Source: Candidatus Puniceispirillum sp. (lineage in GTDB: Bacteria > Pseudomonadota > Alphaproteobacteria > Puniceispirillales > Puniceispirillaceae). From it: a stretch of DNA of 64,000 bases. Both the position numbers and the translations under genes were made by a program. The notes under the pieces were generated by a model. The model did no database searches. It worked only from the letters and a program-made list of their open reading frames with translations, and was not told the DNA's origin. The stretch spans positions 1 through 64,000 of the forward strand of contig JADHOR010000002.1 of NCBI GenBank assembly GCA_016778895.1. The letters are read 5' to 3'. Below, piece after piece: positions 56,434 to 64,000 of this stretch; position 1 is the first letter of the stretch; every line of letters begins with the position of its first letter.

Positions 56434-57024
56434 ATGGCTTTGAAAATCAGACTGGCACGCGGCGGTGCAAAAAAACGCCCATTTTACCGGATTGTTGTTG
56501 CCGAGGCGTCATCGCCCCGCGATGGCCGGTATGTTGAGCGTGTTGGTACCTATAATCCAATGGTGCCAAAAGAGCATGAGCAGCGCATGACCTTGAACAG
56601 CGAGCGGATCACATTCTGGCTCGGTCAAGGTGCCAAGCCAACCGACCGCGTTCACAAGATGCTGGCCGCTGCTGGGCTAACCGAAGCGCCGGTCATTCGG
56701 GACCAGCCGAAGAAATCAGCACCGGGTAAAAAGCGCGCTGATCGCGAAGCACAGGCTGCTGAAGCTGCCGCTGCTGCCGCTGCTGCCGCTGCTGCCGAGG
56801 AGGCCGCCGCTGCCGCTGCTGCCGAGGAGGCCGCCGCTGCCGCTGCAGCTGAAGCTGAAGTCGCTGTAGAAGAAGCACCTGCCGAGGCCGCTGTAGAAGA
56901 AGCACCTGCCGAGGCCGCTGTAGAAGAAGCGCCTGCCGAGCCCGCTGTAGAAGACGCGCCTGCTGAAGAAGCTGTAGAAGACGCGCCTGCTGAAGAAGCC
57001 GCTGAGGAAAAGGCGGGTAGCTAG
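56434..57024 (+). CDS. rpsP: 30S ribosomal protein S16 with long Ala/Glu-rich C-terminal repeat tail
   Basis: 196 aa, about twice the usual ~80-90. The first ~85 residues are a normal S16 ([56 protein letters not shown]). A basic linker with [15 protein letters not shown] follows, then two AEEAAAAAA-type and five AVEEAPAEA-type 9-residue repeats ending in EEKAGS. The tail is low-complexity and strongly acidic. GGGATAAATTC precedes the ATG. Its TAG shares a base with the rimM GTG. The core call is firm; the tail may be disordered and solvent-exposed. Confidence 0.95.
   Translation: MALKIRLARGGAKKRPFYRIVVAEASSPRDGRYVERVGTYNPMVPKEHEQRMTLNSERITFWLGQGAKPTDRVHKMLAAAGLTEAPVIRDQPKKSAPGKKRADREAQAAEAAAAAAAAAAAEEAAAAAAAEEAAAAAAAEAEVAVEEAPAEAAVEEAPAEAAVEEAPAEPAVEDAPAEEAVEDAPAEEAAEEKAGS
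56794..56997 (+). repeat. 27-bp minisatellite inside rpsP
   Basis: Two 27-bp units (56794-56820, 56821-56847, differing at the last base), a 15-bp junction, then five 27-bp units from 56863 to 56997 beginning GCTGTAGAAGA. Units at 56863 and 56890 are identical, as are those at 56944 and 56971; the middle one is intermediate. Each unit is nine codons, so gain or loss keeps the frame. Confidence 0.9.
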
Positions 57025-57602
57025 TGGCGACTGGCGACCGGCCTGCTGGCAATATCAAGGCGGGTCAATATTCGGTTAAACAAAGCCTCACCGGCCATTT
57101 GTCGGTTGGTGCGATTGTTGGCCCGCAAGGCATTAAGGGGCAGTTCAAGGTAAAGCCTTTTACCGCGACCCCCGATGCGCTGGCGGCATATGGGCCGGTC
57201 ACTTTGGATGATGGCCGGCAAATGTGGTTGCAGGTAACATCAGTTAACGCCAACGGTCTGGCGATTGTGCGGGCCAGCGGCGTTGATACACGGGATGGGG
57301 CCGAGGCTTTGCGCGGTACAACGCTTTATGTGACGCGTGAGCAGCTGCCGGATCTGGATAATGGTGAAATCTACCATGCTGATCTTTTAGGCATGATGGT
57401 TTCAGCCGCGGATGGTAAGCCGCTTGGCAAGATCGTTGCGATCCATGATTTTGGCGCCGGCGAGATTGCAGAGCTGGCACCGGATAAAGGGCCAACCATC
57501 ATGGTGCCATTTGGCGGTGAAAACCTAATTACGGTCGATATCAAAGCGGGTAAAATTGGTCTTTTAGTGCCGGATGGCTTGTTGGATGATCAGCCGGAAT
57601 AA
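57024..57602 (+). CDS. rimM: 16S rRNA processing protein RimM
   Basis: Ribosome maturation factor binding S19 in the 30S head. 192 aa from a GTG at 57024 that overlaps the rpsP TAG. SVGAIVGPQGIKGQFKVKPF opens the RimM N-domain, LRGTTLYVTREQLPDL follows, and GEIYHADLLGMMVSAADGKP starts the PRC-barrel ending in IMVPFGGENLITVDI. Standard operon position between rpsP and trmD. Confidence 0.94.
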   Translation: MATGDRPAGNIKAGQYSVKQSLTGHLSVGAIVGPQGIKGQFKVKPFTATPDALAAYGPVTLDDGRQMWLQVTSVNANGLAIVRASGVDTRDGAEALRGTTLYVTREQLPDLDNGEIYHADLLGMMVSAADGKPLGKIVAIHDFGAGEIAELAPDKGPTIMVPFGGENLITVDIKAGKIGLLVPDGLLDDQPE

Positions 57603-57654
57603 TCGGTTTCACTGAGCACAGCTGGTCGGTCTTGATGGTAAAAAAGGGGGTAAG

Positions 57655-58422
57655 ATGACAAAAGCCGAGTCTCATCCTTGCCAGCAAACCGGTACAAGCC
57701 AGATGACGCCGCATTGGCAGGCAACCGTGTTAACGCTGTTCCCGGAGATGTTTCCGGGACCGCTGGCCCGTTCATTAGCAGGAAAATCGCTAAATGAAGG
57801 GATTTGGTCGCTGAAAACACTGGACATTCGTGACTTTGCGCGCGATAAGCACCGGACTGTGGATGATACCCCCCTTGGCGGTGGTGTCGGTATGGTGCTA
57901 AAACCGGATGTCGTTGCGGCGGCATTGGATGCGGCGGCAGATTGCCCGGGCCCACGACTTTACCTGTCACCGCGTGGCAGGGTGCTTGATCAGGCGCTAG
58001 TGCGCGATCTGGTAGCTGCCAAAGGGGCGGTGTTTTTGTGTGGGCGGTATGAGGGGGTCGATCAACGGGTGATTGATCAGGCTGGTATGATGGAAGTCAG
58101 TATCGGCGACTATATATTGTCAGGTGGTGAAACAGCCGCGTTGACAGTGATGGATGCGGTGATCCGCTTGTTGCCCGGGGTAATGGGTAAAGAAGCTAGC
58201 CACCGCGAAGAAAGTTTTGAGACCGGGTTGTTGGAGCATTCGCACTATACCCAACCCCGCGTCTGGAATGGCATCGAAGCGCCAGAAATTTTGGCATCGG
58301 GCCACCACCGCAAGATTGCCGAATGGCGTCAGGCGGAGGCAGAAAAAGAGACGCAGCGTCGGCGTCCGGATTTGTGGCAACAATATCTGGACAGGCAGGC
58401 ACTGCAAAAAGGCAAAGGTTAA
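57655..58422 (+). CDS. trmD: tRNA (guanine-N1)-methyltransferase
   Basis: SPOUT methyltransferase making m1G37 in tRNA. 255 aa from the ATG at 57655, GGGGG four bases upstream; residue 17 is another Met. [48 protein letters not shown], the knot [12 protein letters not shown] and [19 protein letters not shown] are all present. Confidence 0.96.
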   Translation: MTKAESHPCQQTGTSQMTPHWQATVLTLFPEMFPGPLARSLAGKSLNEGIWSLKTLDIRDFARDKHRTVDDTPLGGGVGMVLKPDVVAAALDAAADCPGPRLYLSPRGRVLDQALVRDLVAAKGAVFLCGRYEGVDQRVIDQAGMMEVSIGDYILSGGETAALTVMDAVIRLLPGVMGKEASHREESFETGLLEHSHYTQPRVWNGIEAPEILASGHHRKIAEWRQAEAEKETQRRRPDLWQQYLDRQALQKGKG

Positions 58423-58430
58423 GTGACCCA

Positions 58431-58465
58431 CCAGCACGGGGCTGGCGGTCGGTAGAAGGCCGACC
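58431..58465 (+). promoter_or_regulatory. Two adjacent stem-loops in the trmD-rplS gap
   Basis: CCAGC-ACGGG-GCTGG (58431-58445) and GGTCGG-TAGAAGG-CCGACC (58447-58465), one base apart, 35 bases before rplS. No T-run follows. Could be an mRNA processing or L19 autoregulatory element; this is inference from position. Confidence 0.45.
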
Positions 58466-58499
58466 CGGGTGACACGGAATTTATGAAGGGAATCGGGCG

Positions 58500-58880
58500 A
58501 TGAACATCATTGACCGCATAGGCAATAAACAGATCGAGAAAGTGCTTGGCCAACGGCAGTTGCCAGAATTTGCACCAGGTGACACCGTGCGTGTTGACGT
58601 TAAGGTGATCGAAGGAACGCGTGAGCGGATCCAGGCTTTTGAAGGGGTGTGTATTGCGCGCAAAAGCGGTGGTATTAATTCTTCATTCACCGTCCGTAAA
58701 ATTTCTTATGGTGAAGGCGTGGAGCGCGTGTTCCCAACCCATGCCCCGCAAGTTGCCGGTGTAACGGTAATGCGTCGTGGTCGTGTGCGTCGTGCAAAGC
58801 TGTATTATTTGCGCGGCCGAACCGGTAAAGCAGCACGTATCGCTGAAAAGACAACCTATCGCGAGGCGTCATCTTCTTAG
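58500..58880 (+). CDS. rplS: 50S ribosomal protein L19
   Basis: 126 aa, normal length. [55 protein letters not shown] and the basic end [20 protein letters not shown] identify it. GAAGGGAAT precedes the ATG. Last gene of the rpsP operon; leuC follows after 55 bases. Confidence 0.97.
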   Translation: MNIIDRIGNKQIEKVLGQRQLPEFAPGDTVRVDVKVIEGTRERIQAFEGVCIARKSGGINSSFTVRKISYGEGVERVFPTHAPQVAGVTVMRRGRVRRAKLYYLRGRTGKAARIAEKTTYREASSS

Positions 58881-58935
58881 ATTGCCAGACCGGCTCTGAG
58901 ATGAACTCCTCGCCGGCAGCAATCAGGAGAATGAT

Positions 58936-60339
58936 ATGTCGGCTCCAAAAACTCTATTTGATAAAATTTGGAATGCACATGTTGTGCATCAACAGGAAGA
59001 CGGCACTTGCCTGATTTATATTGACCGGCACTTGGTTCACGAAGTGACCAGTCCGCAGGCTTTTGAAGGGCTGCGTAACGCTGGCCGTTCAGTGCGGGCC
59101 CCGAACCGCACCCTTGCTGTCGCCGACCACAATATTCCGACAACTGACCGCTCAGTTGGTATCGAGGATGAAGAGAGCCGTATTCAGGTTGAAGCCCTTG
59201 AGAAAAATGCGGCTGATTTCGGCGTGCCTTATTTTGCAATGGATGACATCCGTCAAGGTATCGTTCATGTCATTGGCCCTGAACAGGGATTTACGCTTCC
59301 CGGCATGACTATTGTTTGTGGGGATTCGCACACCGCAACCCATGGTGCGTTTGGAGCGCTGGCCTTTGGAATTGGCACATCTGAAGTTGAACACGTGCTG
59401 GCAACCCAGACACTTATTCAAAAGCCGGCCAAAAATATGCGTATCACCGTTGACGGTACACTTGCTGATGGTGTGACAGCCAAGGATGTGATTTTGGCAA
59501 TCATTGGCAAGATCGGCACTGCTGGTGGTACTGGTCATGTGATTGAATTCGCCGGATCAGTGATTCGCAGTCTAAGCATGGAAGGCCGGATGACGGTCTG
59601 TAACATGGCAATCGAAGCTGGTGCGCGTGCCGGCATGATTGCACCTGACCAAACAACCTATGATTACCTGGCAGATCGCCCAATGACACCAAAGGGTGAA
59701 AATTGGGATCGTGCTGTCGCCTATTGGAAAACCCTGCCGTCGGACGCAAATGCGCGTTACGACGTCGAGATCGCACTTGCGGCCGAAGATATCGCGCCAA
59801 CCGTGACCTGGGGCACCAGCCCTGAAGATGCGCTAGCGATTACCGGTTCAGTGCCGTTGCCGAGTGAGGAAAAAGATGCCAGCAAGCGCGCTAAAATGGA
59901 ACGGGCGATTGCCTATATGGGGCTGACACCGGGACAAAAGCTTACTGACATCAAGGTTGACACCGTCTTTATTGGCTCGTGCACCAATAGCCGGATTGAG
60001 GATCTGCGTGCCGCGGCTGCACTGGCTGCGGGGCGGAAAGTGGCTGATGGAATGCGCGCGCTTGTGGTACCGGGTTCAGGCCTCGTTAAAGAGCAGGCTG
60101 AGGCTGAAGGTCTTGATAAGGTTTTTATTGATGCAGGATTTGAATGGCGCGAACCGGGCTGTTCAATGTGTCTTGCAATGAATGCTGACAGGCTTGCCGA
60201 GGGTGAGCGGTGCGCGTCGACGTCAAACCGTAACTTTGAGGGCCGTCAGGGTCGCGGTGGTCGCACGCATCTTGTAAGCCCGCAAATGGCGGTCGCAGCA
60301 GCGTTGACCGGCCATCTTGCTGATGTGCGAAACATCTAA
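58936..60339 (+). CDS. leuC: 3-isopropylmalate dehydratase large subunit
   Basis: Aconitase-family [4Fe-4S] subunit isomerising 2- to 3-isopropylmalate in leucine synthesis. 467 aa. [36 protein letters not shown], cluster cysteines in [12 protein letters not shown] and [11 protein letters not shown], and [20 protein letters not shown] are all seen. AGGAGA before the ATG. Followed 17 bases later by leuD. Confidence 0.97.
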   Translation: MSAPKTLFDKIWNAHVVHQQEDGTCLIYIDRHLVHEVTSPQAFEGLRNAGRSVRAPNRTLAVADHNIPTTDRSVGIEDEESRIQVEALEKNAADFGVPYFAMDDIRQGIVHVIGPEQGFTLPGMTIVCGDSHTATHGAFGALAFGIGTSEVEHVLATQTLIQKPAKNMRITVDGTLADGVTAKDVILAIIGKIGTAGGTGHVIEFAGSVIRSLSMEGRMTVCNMAIEAGARAGMIAPDQTTYDYLADRPMTPKGENWDRAVAYWKTLPSDANARYDVEIALAAEDIAPTVTWGTSPEDALAITGSVPLPSEEKDASKRAKMERAIAYMGLTPGQKLTDIKVDTVFIGSCTNSRIEDLRAAAALAAGRKVADGMRALVVPGSGLVKEQAEAEGLDKVFIDAGFEWREPGCSMCLAMNADRLAEGERCASTSNRNFEGRQGRGGRTHLVSPQMAVAAALTGHLADVRNI

Positions 60340-60356
60340 GGAAACGGAGCGATATT

Positions 60357-60962
60357 ATGCAGAAATTTGACACGCTGACCGGTGTTGCCGCGCCGATGAA
60401 TATTTTGAACATCGATACGGATATGATGATTCCGAAGCAGTTTTTGAAAACGATCAAACGGTCTGGTCTTGGTAAGAATTTGTTTGATGAGATGCGCTAT
60501 CTTCAGGATGGTAGTGAAGTTGACGATTTCGTCTTGAACCTTGCGCCTTATCGCGATGCTAAAATTCTTGTGGCTGGTGATAATTTTGGTTGTGGGTCGA
60601 GCCGTGAGCATGCGCCATGGGCGCTGCTTGATTTTGGCATTCGCTGCGTTATTTCAACCAGCTTTGCTGACATCTTCTACAATAACTGCTTCAAGAATGG
60701 CATTTTGCCAATCGTGGTTAGTGCGGATGATCGCGATGCGCTGATTGACGATGCGTCTGACACGGAAAACCCTGAATTATCGATTGATCTCGTGAACCAG
60801 ACAATCCGGCGTCCAAACGGTCCGATCGTGTCATTTGAAATTGATCCTTTCCGAAAGAAATGTCTGCTCGAAGGGCTTGATGATATTGGTCTTACGCTTG
60901 AAAAAGCTGATAATATCGACATTTTTGAAGCCAAGCGGGACAAGGATCAGCCCTGGCTCTAA
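60357..60962 (+). CDS. leuD: 3-isopropylmalate dehydratase small subunit
   Basis: Swivelling subunit completing the LeuCD enzyme. 201 aa. [20 protein letters not shown] at the start, [20 protein letters not shown] and [20 protein letters not shown] are signatures. GGAAACGGAG stands before the ATG. Confidence 0.97.
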   Translation: MQKFDTLTGVAAPMNILNIDTDMMIPKQFLKTIKRSGLGKNLFDEMRYLQDGSEVDDFVLNLAPYRDAKILVAGDNFGCGSSREHAPWALLDFGIRCVISTSFADIFYNNCFKNGILPIVVSADDRDALIDDASDTENPELSIDLVNQTIRRPNGPIVSFEIDPFRKKCLLEGLDDIGLTLEKADNIDIFEAKRDKDQPWL

Positions 60963-61003
60963 ACGCTGACCCCGATCAAAGCTCTGAAGTGAAGGAAAAG
61001 ATT

Positions 61004-62116
61004 ATGGCGTCTAATCGCAAAGTAATGGTGTTGCCCGGTGACGGTATTGGCAATGAGGTCATGCAAGCCAATCTGAAGCTGATTGACTGGCTGGCAAAAC
61101 ACCGCAGTCTGGGGTTTGATCTGTCGGAAGGACTTGTCGGCGGCGCTGCTTATGATGTGTATGGAACGCCATTGACTGATGAGACTCTTGCCGACTCAAT
61201 AGCCAGTGATGCGGTGCTTTTTGGCGCTGTTGGCACGCCAAAATATGACGGCGTTCCTTTTGATGTGCGACCCGAGGCTGGGCTATTGCGACTGCGTAAG
61301 GAAATGGATCTGTTTGCTAATTTACGTCCGGCAATGGTGTTTCCAACATTGGTTGATGCGTCGACTTTAAAGCCTGAAGTTGTTTCCGGCCTTGATATCA
61401 TGATCCTTCGCGAATTGTGCGGCGGGTCATATTTTGCCGAACCACGTGGTATCGATGATCTGGGTGACGGCATCAAAAGAGGTTATGACACTAACGCTTA
61501 TACAACCCCTGAAATTGAGCGGATTGGCCGTGTTGGTATGGATCTGGCGCGCAAACGCGACGGCCGTCTTACCTCGGTTGAAAAGGCCAATGTAATGCAT
61601 TCTGGTGTGTTGTGGCGGCAGGTGATGACTGCGCTTCATGCGGCAGAGGGCGACGGCGTTGAACTTAGCCATATGTATGCAGATAACTGCGCCATGCAGC
61701 TGGTCCGCAACCCTAAGCAGTTTGACGTGATTGTTACGGATAACCTGTTTGGTGATCTTTTATCAGATTGCGCGGCAATGTTGACGGGCTCGTTGGGGAT
61801 GTTGCCATCAGCATCGCTGGGCACGCCCGATCCCGAGACAGGTCTGCCAAAGGCGATGTATGAGCCGGTGCATGGTTCCGCCCCTGATATTGCGGGCAAG
61901 GGCCTTGCTAATCCTTTAGCGCAGTTTCTCAGCTTTGCGATGATGCTGCGCTACAGCTTTGATCAGGCCGAAGAGGCTGATCTGGTCGAAAAGGCTGTCA
62001 ATATTGCCCTAGAAACGAAACGCACCGGTGACATTATGGCGCCGGGATACGAGCAGACCGGTACCGAAGGCATGACCAAAGCCGTGCTTGACGCGATGGA
62101 TTTTCTGGCACGTTGA
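61004..62116 (+). CDS. leuB: 3-isopropylmalate dehydrogenase
   Basis: Oxidative decarboxylation of 3-isopropylmalate. 370 aa from the ATG at 61004 with AAGGA seven bases upstream; a GTG five codons earlier is possible. [56 protein letters not shown] (the LeuB-specific loop), [16 protein letters not shown] and [20 protein letters not shown] are present. Third of the leuCDB run. Confidence 0.97.
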   Translation: MASNRKVMVLPGDGIGNEVMQANLKLIDWLAKHRSLGFDLSEGLVGGAAYDVYGTPLTDETLADSIASDAVLFGAVGTPKYDGVPFDVRPEAGLLRLRKEMDLFANLRPAMVFPTLVDASTLKPEVVSGLDIMILRELCGGSYFAEPRGIDDLGDGIKRGYDTNAYTTPEIERIGRVGMDLARKRDGRLTSVEKANVMHSGVLWRQVMTALHAAEGDGVELSHMYADNCAMQLVRNPKQFDVIVTDNLFGDLLSDCAAMLTGSLGMLPSASLGTPDPETGLPKAMYEPVHGSAPDIAGKGLANPLAQFLSFAMMLRYSFDQAEEADLVEKAVNIALETKRTGDIMAPGYEQTGTEGMTKAVLDAMDFLAR

Positions 62117-62203
62117 ATCAAATCACCATATCCGTTATCGGTGGAAGCTTAGCCACCCAATCAAACGGACATGGATCTTGGGCCTCTACTGGAGGGTTTT
62201 AGA

Positions 62204-63238
62204 ATGGGTTATAAAGTCGCCGTCGTTGGCGCAACCGGTGCGGTTGGCCGTGAAATGCTGCAAACTCTGGCCGAGCGGAATTTTCCGGCCGATAAAATAT
62301 ATGCGCTGGCCTCGTCAAAATCAGTTGGCAAGGAAGTTTCATATGGCGAAGATCAGATCGTCACGATTGAGGCGCTTGATAAGTTTGATTTTGCCACTGC
62401 AGATATTGCCCTGTTTTCAGCAGGCGGCGTTACGGCCAAAGCCTATGCGCCAAAAGCTGGTGCGGCCGGATGTGTGGTCATTGATAATTCATCTGCCTTC
62501 CGAATGGATAGCGACGTGCCATTGATCGTTCCCGAGGTTAATCCCGACACGATCGAAGCTTGTTTGATCAAGAATAAGGGTCGCAACATAATTGCCAATC
62601 CAAACTGCTCGACAGCCCAGCTTGTGGTGGCGTTAAAGCCATTGCATAACGAGTTTTCGGTCAAACGGGTTGTGGTATCAACCTATCAGGCTGTTTCAGG
62701 TGCCGGACGTCCCGCTATGGATGAGCTGTTTAACCAGACTCGTGGCATTTTTGTGAATGATGCGGTGCAGCCAGAAATCTTTACCAAACAGATTGCCTTT
62801 AATGCGATCCCGCATATTGATGTGTTCCTTGATGACGGCTTTACCAAGGAAGAATGGAAGATGAGTGCCGAGACCAAGAAAATTCTTGATCCGGCGATAG
62901 AGCTTGTTGCGCATTGTGTACGCATCCCGGTTTTTGTTGGTCACAGCGAGGCGGTTTTCATCGAAACCGAAAAACCCATGACAGAAAAGGCGGTGCGGTC
63001 ATTATTAGAAAATGCGCCGGGGGTAATTGTTGTCGACCATCGGGCAAATGAAGGCTATGTCACCCCGCATGAGGCAGCTGGTGAGGACGCAGTTTATATC
63101 AGTCGGATTCGCAAAGACCCGACTGTGCCGAATGGTATGGTGTTCTGGTGCGTTTCAGACAATCTAAGAAAAGGAGCTGCCCTAAATTCAGTGCAGATTG
63201 CCGAATTATTTGCGGCGCGTAACCTCAGCGGACGCTAG
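62204..63238 (+). CDS. asd: Aspartate-semialdehyde dehydrogenase
   Basis: Reduces aspartyl phosphate to the semialdehyde, feeding lysine/DAP, threonine and methionine. 344 aa from the ATG at 62204 with GGAGG eight bases upstream. KVAVVGATGAVGREMLQTL binds NADP, NPNCSTAQLVVALKPL holds the catalytic Cys, VVSTYQAVSGAGRPAMDEL follows, and VGHSEAVFIETE has the catalytic-side His. Ends four bases before the convergent pyridoxal-kinase stop. Complements dapC and dapF in this window. Confidence 0.97.
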   Translation: MGYKVAVVGATGAVGREMLQTLAERNFPADKIYALASSKSVGKEVSYGEDQIVTIEALDKFDFATADIALFSAGGVTAKAYAPKAGAAGCVVIDNSSAFRMDSDVPLIVPEVNPDTIEACLIKNKGRNIIANPNCSTAQLVVALKPLHNEFSVKRVVVSTYQAVSGAGRPAMDELFNQTRGIFVNDAVQPEIFTKQIAFNAIPHIDVFLDDGFTKEEWKMSAETKKILDPAIELVAHCVRIPVFVGHSEAVFIETEKPMTEKAVRSLLENAPGVIVVDHRANEGYVTPHEAAGEDAVYISRIRKDPTVPNGMVFWCVSDNLRKGAALNSVQIAELFAARNLSGR

Positions 63239-63242
63239 GTAT

Positions 63243-64000
63243 TTACGCTAGATCATCCGGTTGAGAGGGTCGCTTCCCGATTGCTGTCAGGTGATGTAGA
63301 TTTTTCAGAAGCGCGATTTCCAGATGGTTCACGCTTTCGTCGATAATGGCATGAGCTTGGGTGCTGGCTGCAGAAAAGCTGGCCTCAAACGACTGCCCCG
63401 CGGCAAGCCAGCTGGTAAAAATAACAGTCAGCAAATCACCGCCACCGGCAATTCCGGTAGGGCGTTTCTCATAGGCAACATCAATCGCTTTGTCGCGGCT
63501 GACAAAACAATCATGTACCCGGCCATCAGGCCCGTTGATACCGGTGGCAACAACCCCTCGTAACGCTGGATTTTGAGTCATTAATTGCCGCGCTGCCGCG
63601 GTTGCGCTGGCGACATCAGTGACAGCCTGCTTGGCGAGAAGTTCCAGCTCAAACTGGTTGGGCGTCGCAAAGCTGGCAAGCGGTAAAAGTTGGTCGCGCA
63701 TTTCGGTAACAAGCTGGTTGTCAACATAGATCCGGCCGTTATCGCCAAGCACTGGATCCAGTACATAATACCCGTTTTGCCGAGCTGCCTGCCATTGCAT
63801 AATCAAAGCCGTAATGGCTTCAATTTGCGATGGGGCGCCAAGATAGCCGGTAATCACCGCGCCAATATCGGCCAGCGCATCGAGGGCCGTCAGTGCGGCT
63901 AAAATTGCCGTAAATGTCGGCTCGGGCGTTGGTCCGCCAGCGATCACCCCATGGCCCGGATGTGCCGCCAGCATGACACTATTGACCAATAATGGCTGAT
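63243..64000 (-). CDS. Pyridoxal/pyridoxine kinase (N-terminus beyond window)
   Basis: Ribokinase-superfamily PdxK/PdxY-type kinase phosphorylating vitamin B6 vamers for PLP salvage. 251 codons are visible and the frame is open to the right edge, so the first residues are missing. DIGAVITGYLGAPSQIEAI, YYVLDPVLGDNGRIYVD, ATPNQFELELLAKQAV and the phosphoryl-transfer loop PTGIAGGGDLLTVIF with its Asp identify it. The middle (VATGINGPDGRVHDCFV) fits PdxY-like lid regions. Convergent with asd. Confidence 0.9.
   Translation of the reverse strand, partial: QPLLVNSVMLAAHPGHGVIAGGPTPEPTFTAILAALTALDALADIGAVITGYLGAPSQIEAITALIMQWQAARQNGYYVLDPVLGDNGRIYVDNQLVTEMRDQLLPLASFATPNQFELELLAKQAVTDVASATAAARQLMTQNPALRGVVATGINGPDGRVHDCFVSRDKAIDVAYEKRPTGIAGGGDLLTVIFTSWLAAGQSFEASFSAASTQAHAIIDESVNHLEIALLKNLHHLTAIGKRPSQPDDLA

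Noticed and set aside
56693-57058. Gln/Leu/Arg-rich open frame opposite rpsP
   Set aside because: Produced by reading the Ala/Glu repeat of S16 on the other strand; repeats of low complexity keep all frames open.

Overview
The window reads as an ordinary, gene-dense chromosomal segment of an aerobic, probably marine alphaproteobacterium. This rests on a CcrM-type GANTC methyltransferase (9980-11059) next to rnhB, the gene run dapC-ftsK-lolA-xthA-dapF-mtaB-ftsY, the run ffh-rpsP-rimM-trmD-rplS-leuC-leuD-leuB-asd, an ETF-ubiquinone oxidoreductase beside ispE, and malate synthase G. Base composition is near half G+C by eye. A SAR116-like lineage (Puniceispirillum relatives) would fit, but that is inference: there is no rRNA or other decisive marker here. 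I see no prophage, insertion sequence, CRISPR array, plasmid gene or defence system.

Layout. 1-5.4 kb (minus strand): the end of an isocitrate/isopropylmalate dehydrogenase-family gene, tRNA-Gln, ispE, a TPR protein and etfD, the last three overlapping as one operon. 5.5-11.1 kb (plus): family-4 uracil-DNA glycosylase, a possible 42-residue ORF coupled to a lytic transglycosylase, moaB, rnhB and ccrM, the last with its own promoter and GANTC sites in its leader. 11.1-17.8 kb: malate synthase G, then phosphomannomutase/phosphoglucomutase and galU facing ugd, a set that makes UDP-glucose and UDP-glucuronate, and a small VOC protein.

17.8-37.7 kb is the accessory, catabolic part: a fused indolepyruvate:ferredoxin oxidoreductase, a GMC oxidoreductase, a cytoplasmic gamma-glutamyltransferase-family enzyme, three different M20-type amidohydrolases (AbgB-like, HipO/AbgA-like, and AllC/HyuC-like), a complete five-gene peptide-type ABC importer, an alpha/beta hydrolase, an MFS permease and a LysE-type exporter. 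Together they suggest import and cytoplasmic cleavage of peptides or N-acyl/gamma-glutamyl amino acids, with the exporters relieving amino-acid excess. Substrates cannot be read from sequence.

37.7-46.7 kb: tRNA-Gly, an aminotransferase/oxidoreductase pair of the WbpE/WbpB type for a surface sugar, a ProX-type tRNA editing protein, then cnoX, a Lon N-domain protein, a Trm112-type protein and a DUF971 protein, followed on the other strand by gmhB and a UbiH-family hydroxylase. 45.5-63.2 kb (plus): lysine/DAP genes dapC and dapF, the DNA translocase ftsK, lipoprotein carrier lolA, xthA, mtaB, both SRP GTPases (ftsY and ffh, separated by a reverse-strand ydcF), the ribosome-maturation operon, the leucine genes and asd. 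The right edge cuts a pyridoxal kinase gene.

No clearly new multi-gene system is visible. The most interesting signals are local: the methylation-site-bearing ccrM leader, a 27-bp minisatellite that gives ribosomal protein S16 a long Ala/Glu tail, an apparent loss of iron-sulfur ligands in the uracil-DNA glycosylase, a 15-bp perfect stem-loop inside the importer operon, and several inverted repeats upstream of genes that look like operators.
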